DNA of 6,882 nt, taken from positions 1-6,882 of the forward strand of contig WLWR01000096.1 in assembly GCA_012103495.1 (NCBI GenBank), given 5' to 3'. The position numbers were made by a program, and so were the translations under genes. The stretch comes from Legionellales bacterium. GTDB taxonomy: Bacteria; Pseudomonadota; Gammaproteobacteria; WLWR01. This document shows, in pieces, positions 1 to 6,523 of this stretch. The notes beneath the pieces are model-generated. The model made no database searches, was not told the origin of the DNA, and saw nothing but the letters and a program-made list of their open reading frames with translations. Each line of letters begins with the position of its first letter. Position 1 is the stretch's first letter.

Positions 1-1
1 A

Positions 2-130
2 GCTCTTAGAGATTATGTTGTCAAAGTCCAACCCGATGTTGATTTCTCATTTGAACGAGAATTATCAAATGGTGAATTAGAAGAAATTGACATTCCAATA
101 GGTGCCAACTTTTTTTTCCCTGACGCCTAA
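2..130 (+). CDS. C-terminal end of a T4 gp26-like baseplate hub protein (partial)
   Basis: The frame beginning at base 2 is open from the window edge to a TAA at 128-130 and gives the last 42 residues of a protein whose start lies outside. The tail reads as a charged segment (FERELSNGELEEIDIPIG) followed by an aromatic end, NFFFPDA. I associate this kind of ending with the C-terminus of T4-type baseplate hub protein gp26; that is recall, not a search. Support comes from context: the next gene overlaps it by 29 bases and resembles the protein that follows gp26 in T4-like phages (gp51). In a phage these proteins help assemble the central hub of the contractile tail baseplate. The DNA is strongly A/T-rich, unlike the bacterial genes further right. 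An eight-T run at 110-117 lies in the overlap with the next gene. It could be a slippage or sequencing-error point, but both frames read sensibly as they stand. Confidence 0.5.
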   Translation, partial: ALRDYVVKVQPDVDFSFERELSNGELEEIDIPIGANFFFPDA

Positions 131-464
131 TCAAGCTGTAGAATATAGACATAATTTATTTACACAAATCCACGAAATAGTATTTCATGGACAAGGAGGA
201 TATGATTGGCATACTGTATATGGTATGCCTATGTGGTTAAGAAATTTTACTTATAAAAAAATAGTAGATCACTATGAAGAAAAAAATAAACAAAATAGTG
301 GAACTTCTTCAAATGATTTAGAAAAAGGAAGAGATATTCTTAAACAAGCTCAAAGAAATGATCCTTCTAATGCAAATCAAAAGAAATCCACTGATAAATT
401 TAAAAAAACATCCCCACAGATAAACGTCCCAGACTTCGTTACATCAAAAGCTAAAAAAGTTTAA
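102..464 (+). CDS. T4-type phage baseplate hub assembly protein, gp51-like
   Basis: This is a 120-residue protein from a GTG start at 102, nested in the end of the preceding gene. The N-terminal half carries a dense, conserved-looking block at about residues 15-50: YRHNLFTQIHEIVFHGQGG, then YDWHTVYGMPMWLRNFTYKK. I recognise it from T4-like cyanophage and marine myophage proteins in the gp51 (baseplate hub assembly catalyst) position. The C-terminal half is a lysine/asparagine/serine-rich low-complexity linker ending in VPDFVTSKAKKV. There is no signal peptide or membrane segment. No clear Shine-Dalgarno lies at normal spacing, so translational coupling to the upstream gene is the likely way it is read. 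In T4 the order is 25, 26, 51, 27. Here the gene-27 position holds a phosphatase fragment, so the cluster is broken after this gene. Family assignment is from memory of the motif; the exact gp51 label is less certain than the T4-like phage origin. Confidence 0.6.
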   Translation: MPTFFSLTPNQAVEYRHNLFTQIHEIVFHGQGGYDWHTVYGMPMWLRNFTYKKIVDHYEEKNKQNSGTSSNDLEKGRDILKQAQRNDPSNANQKKSTDKFKKTSPQINVPDFVTSKAKKV

Positions 465-494
465 ATTACTAATATTTATAACAAAATAGCTTAA

Positions 495-935
495 ATGGCA
501 TTGGATCCTAAAATAATAGCAAAACTTAAAAAAGATTTAGCTACTTATCAAGCTTCTGGTAATTATGACAAAGATCTTGCAAAAATAACCCTAGAAGCAA
601 CAAATTATATCGATGAGACTGCTGAAGACAATGTAAAAAAATCACAACCTAAAAAATTAGCCATTGTATTAGACATCGATGATACTAGTTTATCAAATTA
701 TGATTTTTTATTGAGTAAAAGCTTTTGCTCGGATAAAAACTCATTTGATAAATACATTTCTGGTGCAAAAGATCCTGTTTTAACACCTACACTTAATTTA
801 TACAAAGACGCATTAAGCCACAATGTAGCTGTGTTTTTTATCACAGGACGTCCTGAGTCTCTCAAACAAGCTACGATTAAAAATTTAAAAAACAAGAACA
901 ACCGTATCATCACTTTGGAAAGATTTGTCGCCTAA
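495..935 (+). pseudogene. Truncated class B / HAD subfamily IIIB acid phosphatase
   Basis: A 146-residue frame starts at the ATG right after an in-frame TAA. HAD motif I is clear: VLDIDDTSLSNY, with nucleophile D60 and acid/base D62. HAD motif II is also clear: FFITGRPE, with T117. These define the HAD-IIIB acid phosphatases, which hydrolyse phosphomonoesters in the periplasm or as lipoproteins and are usually well over 200 residues. Here the similarity stops shortly after the TIKNL segment (about residue 131). The expected motif III lysine and motif IV GD..sD region, needed for Mg2+ binding and catalysis, are missing. The last residues (RIITLERFVA) look like read-through into unrelated DNA. 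There is also no signal peptide, and no Shine-Dalgarno precedes the start. It is A/T-rich like the phage genes on its left and follows them by 30 bases, so it may have been a phage-carried gene before truncation. As it stands it is unlikely to be an active phosphatase. Confidence 0.7.
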
Positions 936-1099
936 CCTCATACATCCGCCCGATCTTTCTGCAGTGGATTTCCAAGGTAAAAACCCAATTTTCCGATACT
1001 CTGAAATAATTATTTCAGCTTGACTCACTCGAACTTTACTTTTTCTTGAAAAATAAGTGAAGACTGTTTCTAGCCTAGTTTTCGATTCCTTACAGCCCC
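936..1099. other. Non-coding junction stretch with hairpins
   Basis: No convincing gene lies here. The base composition differs from the A/T-rich phosphatase fragment before it. The stretch holds the 18-bp palindrome listed separately and a second imperfect hairpin at about 1034-1062 (inner stem TTTTTC/GAAAAA with a two-base loop, then six more pairs after a bulge). On the minus strand one frame is open without a start codon from about 1110 to about 885, continuing antisense into the end of the phosphatase fragment. It includes SKVRVSQAEIIISEY and KIGFLPWKST. I do not recognise it. Possible readings are a degraded gene, an interspersed repeat, or chance. Confidence 0.35.
1001..1018. repeat. 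Perfect 18-bp palindrome
   Basis: CTGAAATAATTATTTCAG equals its own reverse complement over all 18 bases. Such a site could bind a dimeric regulator or form a cruciform. It is not followed by a T-run on either strand, so it does not look like a terminator. It is not placed upstream of any recognisable gene start, so an operator role is unsupported. Confidence 0.7.
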
Positions 1100-1144
1100 A
1101 AAAAAAATTTCACTTTAATAATGTTAGTGAGACTTTTTATTTTT
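1100..1144. terminator. Probable bidirectional terminator
   Basis: A stem pairs TTTCACT (1108-1114) with AGTGAGA (1126-1132), seven pairs including one G-U, around an 11-base loop. A run of eight A precedes it (1100-1107) and CTTTTTATTTTT follows (1133-1144), so each strand reads stem then T-run. It sits between the plus-strand phosphatase fragment and the end of the minus-strand DUF255 gene, where a shared terminator is expected. The stem is short and A/T-rich, so efficiency is uncertain. Confidence 0.5.
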
Positions 1145-1185
1145 GAGTCAGAATTATATGATAGTCCGCATCAGGTGTTGCTTTT

Positions 1186-3132
1186 TTAATGTAAAAAATC
1201 ATCAATCGATTGCGCATCAGTGGTGATAGTTTGACACTGTTGATCTATGCAAATTTTTATATCGTGTAGGTGAGGGTTATGAATTAAAATACCGCGCCCC
1301 ACCGCACCCTTAATCAGTAGTTGATGAGCTTCTTCGGTGAGTGTGGTGAAAGGACCTTGAATCACCATGGCATAGTTCATCAAATCCTGTGCGCGTAACA
1401 CAGTCCCACCAATTACTGGATATCGAATGGTTCGAGACAACAATTCAGCTATCAATTTTGTGCCAGTTTCATAGTAGGATCGCTCGTGAGTCAACCACCA
1501 TAAATAAGCATAGTTAAGCGCCATTATGGCATTACCATTGGGTGTTGCTTGATCTTCAAAAATTATTGGTGTGTCAAACAATGGCTCCGCATGAATTGAC
1601 GTTTGCTGAAATAAATTTAATTTTGGATGTTCAAATAATTGCTCAGCTTGCAATGTCCATTGCCGCGCTTTTTCCAAATACATAACTTGTCCTGTGACAC
1701 AATGCAATGTTAACGCTGCTTCAATGATGGCCGCATAATCATCTAAAAATCCTTGTGATGTATATTGCTGTCCCCGATAAGCATGTAGCCACTGTTCATC
1801 TCGATAAAGTCGTTGCTGCAGTGCAGTAAAGGTTTGTTGCGCCAACTTGATCCAAGTGTCGCATCGATACATCATGCCGGCCATTGCCAATCCGGTGATC
1901 AGCATGGCATTCCAATCCGTCAATACTTTATCATCTCTGTCAGGATGAACACGCTGCTCTCGCTGTTGTTGTAGTTTGACAAGTAAAGGGGCCAACATTG
2001 ATTCTCGACTTCTATCGAAGTTAAGGTGATTTTGATGAAGAATATTATGGCCTTCCCAATTACCCGTGCGGCTAACACCATATTGTTTACAAAACTCTGC
2101 CGCTTGAGTGGTAAGCAAATGGTCTATTTCCACTTCTGACCACACATAAAATTGACCTTCTTGCCCTTGACTGTCTGCATCCAGCGAACTGCAAAATACA
2201 TCGTCTTCTAACTGCATCGTTTTCTGCAGCCAATCAACTGTTTGAGCAATACGACACTTATATAAATTTTTTGCCGATGTATGACTTAATTTTGCCAACC
2301 ACTGCAACAATAAAGCATTGTCATACAGCATTTTTTCAAAGTGTGGCACCAACCAATGATCATCTGTACTGTAACGCATCCACCCGCCTCCCAAATGGTC
2401 ATAAATCCCACCGCGACATAATTGGGTTGCGGTCAATTCGACCACCGTTTGCAATTGCGAATCTTGCGTAATCGCAGCCAATTGTGTTAACCACAACCAC
2501 AAAGGGACTTGTGGGAATTTTGGTGCACCGCGCAAACCACCCTGTTGTTCATCCAATAATGGAAACACCGCCTTTACCATTTGTGGCAAATCAATTACGG
2601 GCATGCCCGTAGCCACCGGTGTTGCACCGATTTGCTTTTGGGCAAGGATTTGGGTCATTTGCTTACTCACCTGCATGATTTGATCACGATCCCCCACCCA
2701 CAATTGCTGAATGTGCTGTAATAAATCCAAAAATCCAATCATCCCCGGCTGACTTTGTTTGGGAAAATACGTCCCACCAAAAAACGGCGTCCCATCGGGT
2801 AATAAAAATAAACTCATCGGCCAACCTCCTTGTCCCTGTAATTGCAACAACGCCTGCATATACAAATGATCCAAATCAGGACGTTCTTCCCGATCCACTT
2901 TAATCGCAACAAAATATTGATTCAATTGATCAGCAACTTGCTGATCAGCAAAACATTCATGTGCCATCACATGGCACCAATGGCAAGCCGCATACCCAAT
3001 CGACAAAAAAATAGGTCGATCGCTTTTTTGTGCCAGCCGCAACGCAGCCGTTCCCCACGGATGCCAATCGACAGGATTGGTCTGATGCTGCTGTAAATAG
3101 GGGCTTAAGGCATTTTGCAATCGATTGTTCAT
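1186..3132 (-). CDS. yyaL: DUF255 thioredoxin-like / YyaL (SPATA20-like) protein
   Basis: This is a 648-residue cytosolic protein with no signal peptide, about the usual length for the family. The N-terminal third is a DUF255 (Thioredox_DsbH) thioredoxin-like domain. It carries the family opening SPYLQQHQTNPVDWHPWG (residues 10-27), the redox-type motif ACHWCHVMAHECF with C50 and C53, the DREERPDLDHLYMQ segment, and the GGWPMSLFLLPDG...FFGGTYFP block. The rest resembles the alpha/alpha-toroid (six-hairpin glycosidase-like) domain, with signature pieces APKFPQVP, GGIYDHLGGGWMRYSTDD, HFEKMLYDNALLL, SLDADSQGQEGQFYVW, KVLTDWNAM and ATPNGNAIMALN. All expected blocks are present, so the gene looks intact. 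The biochemical activity of this family is not established; carbohydrate or redox roles are proposed from fold only. The ATG at 3132 is chosen because MNNRLQNALSPYLQQH is how homologues begin. An in-frame ATG at 3207 would add 25 unconserved residues. The gene is divergent from the oxidase operon and ends at the probable terminator near 1100-1144. Confidence 0.93.
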   Translation of the reverse strand: MNNRLQNALSPYLQQHQTNPVDWHPWGTAALRLAQKSDRPIFLSIGYAACHWCHVMAHECFADQQVADQLNQYFVAIKVDREERPDLDHLYMQALLQLQGQGGWPMSLFLLPDGTPFFGGTYFPKQSQPGMIGFLDLLQHIQQLWVGDRDQIMQVSKQMTQILAQKQIGATPVATGMPVIDLPQMVKAVFPLLDEQQGGLRGAPKFPQVPLWLWLTQLAAITQDSQLQTVVELTATQLCRGGIYDHLGGGWMRYSTDDHWLVPHFEKMLYDNALLLQWLAKLSHTSAKNLYKCRIAQTVDWLQKTMQLEDDVFCSSLDADSQGQEGQFYVWSEVEIDHLLTTQAAEFCKQYGVSRTGNWEGHNILHQNHLNFDRSRESMLAPLLVKLQQQREQRVHPDRDDKVLTDWNAMLITGLAMAGMMYRCDTWIKLAQQTFTALQQRLYRDEQWLHAYRGQQYTSQGFLDDYAAIIEAALTLHCVTGQVMYLEKARQWTLQAEQLFEHPKLNLFQQTSIHAEPLFDTPIIFEDQATPNGNAIMALNYAYLWWLTHERSYYETGTKLIAELLSRTIRYPVIGGTVLRAQDLMNYAMVIQGPFTTLTEEAHQLLIKGAVGRGILIHNPHLHDIKICIDQQCQTITTDAQSIDDFLH

Positions 3133-3266
3133 GGTTATCTTCACATACATTAACAATACGCTCATCATACACCGTAAAGACCGATTCTCATGCTTCATCA
3201 TCACCATGTTGAAAAAAAATCTGACATTTATTTAAAATTTAGAAGGCAATCATTTTTGAACACCGG

Positions 3267-3272
3267 TATAAT
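3267..3272 (+). promoter_or_regulatory. Possible -10 box for the oxidase operon
   Basis: A perfect TATAAT lies 37 bases before the cydA start, within the 177-bp divergent region (3133-3309). No good -35 hexamer is found at 16-18 bases upstream, which would fit a promoter needing an activator. I see no convincing FNR- or ArcA-type site. I could not assign a confident promoter for the divergent DUF255 gene in the same interval. Confidence 0.3.
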
Positions 3273-3309
3273 TGGAAAAACTGAATTAACTTGCTTGTGT
3301 AAAATCATT

Positions 3310-4719
3310 ATGTTTGATCTTGATCCTGTATTACTCGCCCGTATTCAATTTGCCTTTACCATTTCATTTCATATTATTTTTCCCGCCTTTACCATTGGCT
3401 TGGCCAGTTGGCTAGCAGTGGTTGAGTGGCGCTGGTTGCGCACTGGGCAAGTTGTTTATCAGCAACTTTATAAATTTTGGATTAAGATTTTTGCCGTTAC
3501 CTTTGGCATGGGTGTGGTCTCCGGTGTGGTGATGTCCTACCAATTTGGCACCAACTGGTCGGTATTTTCTGATCAAGTAGGGAATATCATCGGTCCTTTA
3601 TTAGGCTACGAAGTACTCACTGCTTTCTTTTTAGAGGCTACATTCTTGGGCATTATGTTGTTTGGCTGGGATCGAGTCAGCCGAAGAATGCATTTTACTT
3701 CCACCGTAGTGGTAGCCATCGGGACTTTAATTTCAGCATTTTGGATTTTATCAGCCAACAGTTGGATGCAAACACCACAAGGATTCACCATCGGGGCCGA
3801 TGATTTGTTGTATCCAACCAATTGGATGGCCATTATTTTCAACCCATCATTTCCTTATCGACTGGCCCACATGGTCACTGCGGCCTACTTAACTACTGCA
3901 TTTGTGATTGGTGGAATCGGCGCTTACTATTTATGGCGGCAACGCTATCAAGCATGTGCACGCATTATGTTGGGAATGGCTTTATTATTAGCAGTATTTC
4001 TGACCCCATTACAAATCATCATTGGTGACATGCATGGCATGAATACCTTCGAACATCAACCGGTGAAAGTTGCGGCAATAGAAGGCATTTGGGACACTCA
4101 ACAGGGTGCACCATTAACTTTATTTGCACTTCCCAATACACAAACCGAATCCAACGATTACGCCATTGCTATTCCTAAATTAGCCAGTTTGATTTTAACG
4201 CATGAATTGAATGGCGAAATCAAAGGATTGAAAGAATGGCCGCAAGATGAGCGCCCACCGGTAGGCACTGTTTTCTGGTCATTTCGGATCATGGTTGGGA
4301 TTGGCTTTCTTATGCTGCTAACGGCTGTTATCGGTGCTATTTTATATTTTCGTAAAACGCTGTTCACCAGCCGTCGATTTCATTTATGGTGTATGGCCAT
4401 GACGCCCAGTGGTTTTGTCGCTGTGTTAGCCGGTTGGTTTGTTACCGAAGTTGGACGTCAACCTTATGTGGCCTATGGCATCATTCGCACCGCCGAAGCA
4501 GTTTCTCCCGTGGTTGATGAAAGCATTGCCTTATCGTTGTTGGCTTTTGTATTAGTCTATCTATTCATATTTGGTGCGGGAACTTATTACATTTTGCATT
4601 TAATTGCCAAAGGGCCGGATATTTTACAACCGGATCAAGCCGAGGAAACTTATGGCGCACACGGTGTTGAAACGCCACCGCTAGCCGCATCGTTAACCAC
4701 CGAATCGGGGGAGAAATAG
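3310..4719 (+). CDS. cydA: Cytochrome bd-type quinol oxidase subunit I, short Q loop (CioA-like)
   Basis: This 469-residue polytopic inner-membrane protein is the haem-carrying subunit of the terminal oxidase that oxidises quinol and reduces O2 to water. Key residues match E. coli CydA by motif: H21 in SFHIIFP (haem b595 ligand, E. coli H19), E101 and E109 in YEVLTAFFLEATF (E. coli E99 and E107), and H187 in YRLAHM (haem b558, E. coli H186). K253 and E258 in PVKVAAIEG match the quinol-site K252 and E257, M328 in SFRIMVG matches M393, and GRQPY is at 382-386. Only about 70 residues separate E258 from M328, against about 130 in E. coli. This is therefore the short Q-loop form typical of the cyanide-insensitive oxidase (CIO) branch; cyanide insensitivity itself cannot be read from sequence. 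The start at 3310 (MFDLDPVLLARIQFAFT) matches homologues. A frame-extending ATG at 3190 overlaps the divergent gene and adds 40 unrelated residues. No strong Shine-Dalgarno precedes the start. cydB follows after three bases. Confidence 0.95.
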   Translation: MFDLDPVLLARIQFAFTISFHIIFPAFTIGLASWLAVVEWRWLRTGQVVYQQLYKFWIKIFAVTFGMGVVSGVVMSYQFGTNWSVFSDQVGNIIGPLLGYEVLTAFFLEATFLGIMLFGWDRVSRRMHFTSTVVVAIGTLISAFWILSANSWMQTPQGFTIGADDLLYPTNWMAIIFNPSFPYRLAHMVTAAYLTTAFVIGGIGAYYLWRQRYQACARIMLGMALLLAVFLTPLQIIIGDMHGMNTFEHQPVKVAAIEGIWDTQQGAPLTLFALPNTQTESNDYAIAIPKLASLILTHELNGEIKGLKEWPQDERPPVGTVFWSFRIMVGIGFLMLLTAVIGAILYFRKTLFTSRRFHLWCMAMTPSGFVAVLAGWFVTEVGRQPYVAYGIIRTAEAVSPVVDESIALSLLAFVLVYLFIFGAGTYYILHLIAKGPDILQPDQAEETYGAHGVETPPLAASLTTESGEK

Positions 4720-4722
4720 TTC

Positions 4723-5742
4723 ATGTTTAGCTTTGAACCTTGGGTGAATTTACCATTGATATGGGCCATCTTGATTGCCACTGCTGTATTCTTATACGTC
4801 TGGTTGGATGGGTTTGATTTGGGCGTGGGTATTTTATTTCCGTTCGCGCCTTCGGATCAATGTCGCGATCGGATGATGAATTCCATTGCTCCTTTTTGGG
4901 ATGGCAATGAAACTTGGCTGGTGCTGGGTGGGGGCGGTTTATTTGCTGCGTTTCCATTGGCATATGCCGTGCTGATGCCTGCATTATATGTGCCAGTGAT
5001 CTTAATGTTATTAGGATTGATTTTTCGCGGCGTAGCATTTGAATTTCGTTTCAAAGCACACGGTCATTCCAGACGAATCTGGGATTATTCGTTTCATTTT
5101 GGCTCTTTAGTCGCTGCATTTATGCAAGGTATGATTCTAGGTGGTTTCATTCAAGGCATCACGGTGGATGGTCGTAGTTTTGCCGGTGGCCCACTCGATT
5201 GGCTGTCGGAATTTAGCGTGATGACGGGTATTGCTCTGGTTTTTGGTTACTGTTTACTCGGCACCACCTGGCTGGTGATGAAAACGGATGAAATCACCCA
5301 AGCCTGGGCACGAAAAACAGCAAGCTACGTATTAATCTTTGTTGCTTTTTTTATGGTGATGGTCACCATCACCATGCCTTTTTTAGACGAAGAAGTGCGC
5401 GAACTGTGGTTTGGGATGCCGAGCTTTTTCTATTTACTGCCAATTCCCTTGGTAGCCATCGGCTTGTTTGCCTTATTATGGCGTGATTTGCATCACGGTC
5501 GGGAATATCGCCCATTTGTTTTAAGTCTGGGGATATTCTTTACTGCTTACTTAGGCTTTGGCATTACCTTATGGCCATGGATGGTACCTTATGAAATCAC
5601 TTTCACACAAGCGGCGGCTGCTCCTGAGTCCCAATCGTTATTACTGGTGGGAGCCTTGATTTTATTGCCGATTATTTTGGCTTACACCGCTTATAGTTAT
5701 TACTTATTCCGCGGGAAAACATCACATGAATCCACATACTAG
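4723..5742 (+). CDS. cydB: Cytochrome bd-type quinol oxidase subunit II (CioB-like)
   Basis: This 339-residue multi-spanning membrane protein is the partner of subunit I and completes the oxidase heterodimer. The N-terminal signature is intact: VWLDGFDLGVGILFPF (D29, D32), SIAPFWDGNETWLVLGGGG (D60, equivalent to the proton-path D58 of E. coli CydB), then FPLAYAVLMPALYVP and RGVAFEFRFK. Later helices include the LWPWMVPYEITF segment. Length is normal for CioB-type subunits, which are a little shorter than E. coli CydB. The start follows the cydA stop after three bases. A strong Shine-Dalgarno (GGGGGAG, 4707-4713) lies inside the end of cydA, so the two genes are read as one translationally linked operon. 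The 3' end overlaps the small downstream gene by 17 bases. No haem-biogenesis or CydDC transporter genes are in view. Confidence 0.95.
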   Translation: MFSFEPWVNLPLIWAILIATAVFLYVWLDGFDLGVGILFPFAPSDQCRDRMMNSIAPFWDGNETWLVLGGGGLFAAFPLAYAVLMPALYVPVILMLLGLIFRGVAFEFRFKAHGHSRRIWDYSFHFGSLVAAFMQGMILGGFIQGITVDGRSFAGGPLDWLSEFSVMTGIALVFGYCLLGTTWLVMKTDEITQAWARKTASYVLIFVAFFMVMVTITMPFLDEEVRELWFGMPSFFYLLPIPLVAIGLFALLWRDLHHGREYRPFVLSLGIFFTAYLGFGITLWPWMVPYEITFTQAAAAPESQSLLLVGALILLPIILAYTAYSYYLFRGKTSHESTY

Positions 5743-5848
5743 GCAAAAACTCAATCAATGGTTATGGTTTATTGGCCTGTGGTTCGCAGGCCTAGCCACC
5801 GTATCTGCGGTTGGTTTTTTGATCAAGTGGCTTATTTCACTGATCTAA
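5726..5848 (+). CDS. Small single-helix bd oxidase accessory protein (DUF2474-like)
   Basis: This is a 40-residue protein starting at an ATG inside the last codons of cydB (17-base overlap) and ending at TAA. It begins with a short basic, polar N-terminus (MNPHTRQKLNQ). One hydrophobic helix follows, WLWFIGLWFAGLATVSAVG, then FLIKWLISLI. Size, Trp-rich helix and position directly after cioB-type genes match the DUF2474 proteins found with CIO-type bd oxidases. They are thought to be the counterpart of CydX/CydS small subunits that stabilise the haem region. Function is inferred from position and topology. A modest GCGGGA lies upstream of the start; the overlap suggests coupling to cydB. An automatic annotation with a length cut-off would miss this gene. 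Confidence 0.75.
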   Translation: MNPHTRQKLNQWLWFIGLWFAGLATVSAVGFLIKWLISLI

Positions 5849-5861
5849 CCAAAACTCATCT

Positions 5862-5890
5862 TTGCTTTGTCATCTGAATTTCGATATAGT
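5862..5890 (+). promoter_or_regulatory. Putative sigma70 promoter for the outer-membrane protein gene
   Basis: TTGCTT (5862-5867) and TATAGT (5885-5890) are separated by 17 bases. They lie in the short gap between the end of the oxidase operon and the start of the barrel gene at 5921. Transcription would begin near 5897, giving a leader of about 25 bases with no evident Shine-Dalgarno. The -35 box is weak. The gene could also receive read-through from the oxidase operon, since I see no terminator between them. Confidence 0.45.
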
Positions 5891-5920
5891 ACGGCCCTAT
5901 TTGGTCAAATTTATATCAAA

Positions 5921-6523
5921 ATGAATAAAATTATATCTCTATCCATTATTTTATGCTCCCCTTTATTAAGCTTCGCCGATACCCTCTATTTTGGTGCAGG
6001 GGGTGGCTACCAATCATTGCATGGCAAATTAGAAGTTAATAATCCATTGTTAAGCACTCATGCACGTCTCAGTGGTGAAGGCGGTGTTATTCAATTACTG
6101 TTAGGCTATGGGATTGATGTGAATGAACACTTTTGGTTAGGGTTGGAAGTTAATGGAGAACCCACTACCGCCAAAATTAATTTATCTATTTTAGGCTTAC
6201 AAAATGAAGCCCGCGCCTTGGGTGGGGGCGGCATCGGTATCAAACCTGGTTATAAATTCAACGATCAAACCAAAGCCTATCTAGCTTTAGGCTATCAAGT
6301 GACTCGCTTTAATGGCACGTTATTAAATCAAGATTTAGGTGGTGCTTGGATTGATGCTGTCCGTTACGGCGTTGGGTTTCAAACCAATATCAATCATCGA
6401 CTCGCACTGCGCGCAGAAGTATTGCAATCGCGTTATCGCAGTTACAAAGGGTTTATTCGCCCCGTCACCAATCAAGCCCTCTTAGGATTGATATGGCAGT
6501 TTGATATTCCATCTTATTCGTGA
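5921..6523 (+). CDS. Outer-membrane beta-barrel protein (OmpA-like barrel, unknown role)
   Basis: This 200-residue secreted protein has a typical Sec signal peptide, MNKIISLSIILCSPLLSFA, with cleavage expected before DTLYFG. The mature part of about 181 residues alternates polar and hydrophobic residues in strand-like stretches with glycine-rich turns: TLYFGAGGGYQSL, VIQLLLGYGIDVNEHFWLG, IGIKPGYKFNDQTKAYLALG, YGVGFQTNINHRLALRAEV, and a last strand LLGLIWQFDI. This pattern and size suit a small, roughly eight-stranded barrel of the OMP_b-brl/OmpA-transmembrane type. There is no periplasmic OmpA peptidoglycan-binding domain. Such proteins in gammaproteobacteria are structural or adhesion-related, but no specific function can be assigned. 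The ATG at 5921 is preferred over an in-frame TTG at 5867 because it places the signal peptide at the N-terminus and leaves the promoter-like boxes outside the gene. Its stop codon is the first triplet of the inverted repeat that follows. Confidence 0.8.
   Translation: MNKIISLSIILCSPLLSFADTLYFGAGGGYQSLHGKLEVNNPLLSTHARLSGEGGVIQLLLGYGIDVNEHFWLGLEVNGEPTTAKINLSILGLQNEARALGGGGIGIKPGYKFNDQTKAYLALGYQVTRFNGTLLNQDLGGAWIDAVRYGVGFQTNINHRLALRAEVLQSRYRSYKGFIRPVTNQALLGLIWQFDIPSYS

Noticed and set aside
110..117. Eight-T run in the overlap of the two phage-like genes as a programmed frameshift site
   Set aside because: Both products read through to plausible natural ends (NFFFPDA and a full gp51-like protein), so no frameshift is needed. 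A sequencing slip cannot be excluded, but there is no positive sign of it.
473..480. T4 late-promoter-like octamer TATAAATA on the minus strand between the gp51-like gene and the phosphatase
   Set aside because: It points away from the phosphatase, antisense to the phage-like genes, and lies in very A/T-rich DNA where it can occur by chance.
3133..3207. Upstream start for the DUF255 protein at 3207
   Set aside because: The extra 25 residues (starting MVMMKHENRS) are not family-like. MNNRLQNALSPYLQQH at 3132 matches the conserved start.
3190..3309. N-terminal extension of cydA from an ATG at 3190, including a His run (MLHHHH)
   Set aside because: The added 40 residues are unlike CydA and overlap the possible start of the divergent gene. 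They also cover the probable promoter. MFDLDPVLLARIQF at 3310 is the family-typical N-terminus.
4723..5054. Long antisense open frames opposite cydB, and similar ones opposite cydA and the DUF255 gene
   Set aside because: They are mirror images of strongly conserved coding sequence, contain no recognisable domains and have no start signals.
5867..5920. Extended barrel protein from a TTG at 5867
   Set aside because: It would bury the signal peptide 18 residues inside the protein and put the promoter-like boxes inside the gene.
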